Source: Clostridiales bacterium
GTDB lineage: Bacteria > Bacillota > Clostridia > Oscillospirales > Oscillospiraceae
Assembly: GCA_019415645.1 (NCBI GenBank)
Contig: DXYV01000032.1
Coordinates: 1 to 32,687 of the forward strand
Direction: 5' to 3'
DNA: 32,687 bases
Shown: piece after piece, positions 29,852 through 32,687 of the stretch
How positions within the stretch are numbered: the stretch's first letter is position 1
How the letters are laid out: each line of letters starts with the position of its first letter
Program-made: the position numbers and the translations under genes
The notes under the pieces: model-generated
What the model was told of the DNA's origin: nothing
Seen by the model: only the letters and a program-made list of their open reading frames with translations
Databases searched by the model: none

Positions 29852-30763
29852 TTAATAGGCGTATTTTGAGGTATAATTGCTTCCATCGCCGATGTACTTC
29901 ATGATGGATGCGCTGGAATGGCCGCTGGATGCGAAGGTGGGATCCATCAGGGTCCAGTTCTCACCATCAAAGAAAATAGCGTTGGCAATCCAGCCTGTAC
30001 CCTCAATGTAGACATTGACCCAGGCGTGATAGACTGTGCCGGCGTAGCCCACCACCAGCTTACAGGGAATGTTCTGGGAACGGAGCATGGCGGACATGAC
30101 GGCAGCGTAGTCAAAGCAGATGCCCTTCTTAGCCTCCAGCACCTTATCTACGTCGGGCAGATAGCCGGACTGGACGGTGGCGGCCAGCTCCTTGTCATAG
30201 GTAAAGTTGTTGACCACGTAGTTGTAGATGGCGGTCAGCTTATCCATGTCCGAGGTCTTGCCCGCGCAAAGTTCCTCTGCCTTGGCCACCACTTTGGAAT
30301 CGCTGTTGAAGTTCACGTACTGGTTGGGGTAGAGAAAAGGGAGAAACTCGTTGCGCAGCTTCATATCCAGGGTGCAGGCCAGAAGCTGGGCATACTTGTT
30401 CCCCGTGGTGTTGCGAAAGACCTTGATTGTGTAGGAGCCGTCGCCCTCGGTGAGGGGAAAGGTTTCAGCGGTTCCGGTGTTGTTCAGGTTATAGGTATAC
30501 GTAGTGCCGCCGGATTTGGTGATCTGCACTTTAATGCGCTGAGAACCGCCTGCCGTATAGGCCACGGAAATATAGCCCTCGGACAGGTTGGAGTAATCCA
30601 CCGCGGCGTAGTTGTTTTTTTCCACATTGACATTTTGCCGGGCCGCCACCGTGGCGGCCACCCGGCCAGCGGCCAACGCACCGGCAAAAATCAGCACAGC
30701 GGCCGCCAGCACCAGAAGGGGGATGGCGCGCCTATGCCGCGCAAGGGCTTGCTTGAATTTCAT
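29852..30763 (-). CDS. Membrane-anchored transglutaminase-like protein
   Basis: A 303-residue protein. An N-terminal membrane anchor or signal (residues 13-34) precedes a beta-rich domain (about 50-140) and a transglutaminase-like core with Cys216 (KKGICFDYAAVMSAMLR), His246 (VYHAWVNVYI) and Asp274 (LMDPTF), a complete papain-like triad. Such proteins act outside the membrane as peptidases or amide-bond formers; which one cannot be told. GGAGGAG precedes the ATG. It lies between the regulator gene (92 bp) and pilC (56 bp) on the same strand, so it may process or cross-link the pilin-like proteins. That link is inferred from position. Confidence 0.85.
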   Translation of the reverse strand: MKFKQALARHRRAIPLLVLAAAVLIFAGALAAGRVAATVAARQNVNVEKNNYAAVDYSNLSEGYISVAYTAGGSQRIKVQITKSGGTTYTYNLNNTGTAETFPLTEGDGSYTIKVFRNTTGNKYAQLLACTLDMKLRNEFLPFLYPNQYVNFNSDSKVVAKAEELCAGKTSDMDKLTAIYNYVVNNFTYDKELAATVQSGYLPDVDKVLEAKKGICFDYAAVMSAMLRSQNIPCKLVVGYAGTVYHAWVNVYIEGTGWIANAIFFDGENWTLMDPTFASSGHSSASIMKYIGDGSNYTSKYAY

Positions 30764-30855
30764 GATCGGTTATCTCCTCCAAAAAGCAAATGAGTCAGAA
30801 AATAGGAGGGCCGCGTCAGGCGGGCCCGGACGGCGGGGGCGGAGAGCGCCCCGCT

Positions 30856-32070
30856 TCAGGTGAGCTCCAGCTCGCGAATCTTGTAGGTAATGCGCAGGAA
30901 ATGACGGCGGTGCTGCCGATAAAAGGCATTGACCACCCGTTCCATGACCATGGTGCTGTCCTCGAAGTTGGCGGCGGGCAGGAGGACCACATACTGTCCG
31001 CTGCTGTACTTGGCAACTACGTCGCCGCTGCGCAGGGACTGGTTGAGCACCGCCAGCAGCTGATCCATGGTGGTGCCCATGATAGACAAGGCAGGTTTGG
31101 AGCCGTCCGGCGTGGCTACTGTAAGCAGGCAGAGATGGACGCAGGTGCCGCTGCGGGAAGCGCGCCGGGCCTCCAAACGGTAGATTTCCCGGAACAGGCC
31201 GTATTCGCACAGGAAGGGGCCCTTCCGGCCGGCCGTCTCCCGCAGATCCTCCTGGATTACGGAAAGATCGGTCTCCATGTCCTTCTCAATGGCCATGATC
31301 TCGTGGTAGAGGGCCTGAAGCTCCTGCGAGGGGCGCACCCCAAGCTTGCGGTAGAGCAGATCGGTGGTGTTTTCGTACTGGGCCAGGGCGGCCACATCCT
31401 TGCCCTGACGGACCAGGGAACGAATCAGCGGAATGTGGAGAGATTCGTCCAGCGCGTCCACTTCAATGGCCTGAGAGCAGACCTGATAGAGCGTGGCATA
31501 GTCCTTATATTCCTCCAGCAGAACCGCATAGGCCTTGACCGCGTCCAGGTAGAGCCGGTGATAGTGAGCGGACAGGTTGATGACCCAGAGCTGGTCGGCC
31601 AGATCAGGGAGAAAGTCTCCGCGGTACAGCGCTACGGCCTTGGCGTAGAGCTCCATGCGCGCTTCCATGTCCAGGGTGGTATCCGCCGCCCGGCGGCACA
31701 GCGCCTCAAATTCATCCACATCGGTCTTGCAAACAATGGCGGGATTCCAAGAATAGGAGCCGCGCTGGGACACAATGGGGTCCATCCCGGGGCCAAACAC
31801 CGGTGCGAGGAGCGTGCGGATGCGATAGAGCAGTGTTTTGAGGGCGTTTACAGGATTACTGCTCTTATCGCTGCTCCAGAAGGTATCAATAAACTCTGCC
31901 TGCGAGATGTTGCGGTCCCGGTTGAGAATCAAATAGGATAAAACGCTCCACACCTTTTGCGAGCGATTCATATCATCTGTGATGGCAGCGGTCTTTCCAG
32001 TCAGACGAAAGCCACCCAAAAATGTGACCGAAACAGAGACTGTAGGGAAGTCGGCGGTTTTCTTTTTCAC
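30856..32070 (-). CDS. BTAD (SARP-like) regulator fused to a degenerate GGDEF-like domain
   Basis: A 404-residue protein. A winged helix of the OmpR type (about 15-108, SVTFLGGFRLTG...QKVWSVLSYLILNRDRNISQAEFID...YRIRTLL) is followed by a bacterial transcriptional activator domain (about 115-260, TDVDEFEALCRRAAD...YRGDFLPD...RKLGVRPSQELQALY). The C-terminal 115 residues read like a GGDEF fold, with LRSGDVVAKYSSGQYVVLLP where cyclases have R-x-GGDEF-x-x-L-L-P. The signature is SSGQY at 356-360, so cyclase activity is very unlikely. GTG 32070 is chosen because GAAGG is eight bases upstream and the earlier frame lacks a site. It is probably the activator of the downstream and divergent genes. Confidence 0.82.
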   Translation of the reverse strand: MKKKTADFPTVSVSVTFLGGFRLTGKTAAITDDMNRSQKVWSVLSYLILNRDRNISQAEFIDTFWSSDKSSNPVNALKTLLYRIRTLLAPVFGPGMDPIVSQRGSYSWNPAIVCKTDVDEFEALCRRAADTTLDMEARMELYAKAVALYRGDFLPDLADQLWVINLSAHYHRLYLDAVKAYAVLLEEYKDYATLYQVCSQAIEVDALDESLHIPLIRSLVRQGKDVAALAQYENTTDLLYRKLGVRPSQELQALYHEIMAIEKDMETDLSVIQEDLRETAGRKGPFLCEYGLFREIYRLEARRASRSGTCVHLCLLTVATPDGSKPALSIMGTTMDQLLAVLNQSLRSGDVVAKYSSGQYVVLLPAANFEDSTMVMERVVNAFYRQHRRHFLRITYKIRELELT

Positions 32071-32148
32071 AGCACGTACCTTCTTTCGTGCGCGCGGCGC
32101 CGTATGCAGGGAAAGCTCTGCGCGGAAGCCGCAAACTATCACATCCTG

Positions 32149-32176
32149 ATTATACCGCAAACCCCCGGTTTTTCAA
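32149..32176 (-). promoter_or_regulatory. Sigma-A promoter of the BTAD regulator gene
   Basis: On the minus strand TTGAAA (32176-32171), a 16-bp spacer and TATAAT (32154-32149), leaving a leader of about 70 bases before the GTG start. It may also serve the genes downstream of the regulator. Confidence 0.85.
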
Positions 32177-32285
32177 GTGGTTTTTCACAAAATCGGAAAT
32201 AAGATTTTCGAAATGCGGGGAATTTGTAACCGCCAGGAAAGTGGAATGCGGGCCGCTGCGGAAAGAAAAAAAGAAATTTCTAAAA

Positions 32286-32318
32286 TGTAACCAATTTATA
32301 ACCGTTGTGCGTTATACT
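32286..32318 (+). promoter_or_regulatory. Promoter with SARP-type heptamer repeats for the small WQG gene
   Basis: TGTAACC (32286-32292), AATT, TATAACC (32297-32303): two heptamers 11 bp apart, start to start. Nine bases further is TATACT (32313-32318), a good -10, with no -35 box. SARP/BTAD activators bind heptamer pairs spaced 11 bp and lying about 8 bp upstream of the -10, in place of a -35. A third TGTAACC lies at 32225-32231. The adjacent divergent gene encodes a BTAD protein. Confidence 0.65.
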
Positions 32319-32395
32319 ACGAAAGGAAAGAAGAAGGAATACCGTGGGGCCCCCGAAATTTGGGAGGGGTTACACCGAAAAAGGAAGTGACGCAA

Positions 32396-32557
32396 GTGGA
32401 TGGTGGGATGAACAAAATGTTCGTCATTCAGATCTTGAACAATCAAAACGCGACTTGGCAGGGAACCATCACCTGGGCGGACACCAACAAAACAGAGTCC
32501 TTTCGCAGCGCGCTGGAGCTGATTAAACTGATCGACAATGCGGTGGCATCGGACTGA
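32396..32557 (+). CDS. Small WQG-domain protein, function unknown
   Basis: A 53-residue protein made of one domain: FVIQILNNQNATWQGTITW, a short polar loop, then SFRSALELIKLIDNAV. It matches residues 98-137 of the protein at 25590-26030 in order and spacing (Trp-Gln-Gly, Val/Ile-Val/Thr-Trp, Phe-x-Ser-x-Leu-Glu-Leu-Ile). GTG 32396 is ten bases after AAGGA; ATG 32408 is the in-frame alternative and would give 49 residues. No signal peptide or membrane helix. It is divergent from the BTAD regulator behind a promoter with SARP-like repeats. No further gene was found in the last 130 bp. Confidence 0.72.
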   Translation: MDGGMNKMFVIQILNNQNATWQGTITWADTNKTESFRSALELIKLIDNAVASD

Positions 32558-32687
32558 CCCTGGGCGGTCATGGCCATAGATAGGGAATGGGAACCAAGCG
32601 GAGCGCGTGACGAGACGCGGTCCGCCCGTGTCCTTGCCTGCAAAGGCCGGAATCTGCGTACAAGACAGAAAAACACCTCTTCCGAAG

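Overview
The window reads as one contiguous piece of a GC-rich (roughly 60% G+C by eye) Clostridia chromosome, most like the Oscillospiraceae (Flavonifractor/Lawsonibacter/Intestinimonas type). The grounds are a Gram-positive type II fatty-acid cluster with FabK, spoVA spore genes, a T-box leader on valS, strong Shine-Dalgarno sites and canonical sigma-A promoters. The taxon is inferred from gene content; no database search was possible.

Layout. 1-4163: end of a fatty-acid operon (fabK partial, fabD, fabG, fabF, fabZ), then a MarR regulator with its own promoter. 4219-6400: exported, membrane-anchored 5'-nucleotidase. 6400-7780: a lone tyrosine integrase between terminators. 7861-9304: ECF-type sigma factor overlapping a probable membrane anti-sigma gene. 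9319-13366: perfect promoter, Val-specific T-box, HIT protein and valS. valS carries an odd in-frame insert, its 3' end is duplicated around a hairpin-rich element, and its terminator is duplicated around a second one. 13345-16428: LysR regulator divergent from a flavoprotein/ferredoxin pair. 16448-17960: spoVAD-spoVAE behind a possible sigma-G promoter. 17973-19259 (minus): rpe-recR. 19560-20843 (minus): ilvA. 20860-25570: one plus-strand unit of XpaC-like gene, broken membrane gene, telA, a 38-codon gene, a TPM-domain gene and a DUF975-like gene.

25590-32557 is the most unusual region. A minus-strand run encodes a BTAD (SARP-like) regulator fused to a degenerate GGDEF-like domain, a membrane-anchored transglutaminase-like protein, a PilC/GspF platform protein, four small single-pass pilin-like proteins, a PilT-type ATPase and a 146-residue protein with two copies of an unnamed 'WQG' domain. 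Divergent from the regulator is a 53-residue gene with a single copy of that domain. Its promoter carries two heptamers 11 bp apart just upstream of the -10 box, the geometry known for SARP activators. I read this as a candidate undescribed surface-appendage system: a compact type IV pilus-like machine whose only visible motor is PilT-type, with no canonical prepilin motif, its own regulator, and WQG proteins at both edges.

Genes outside this region are mostly housekeeping. The second theme is small hairpin-rich DNA elements around valS, two of them flanked by duplicated host sequence.
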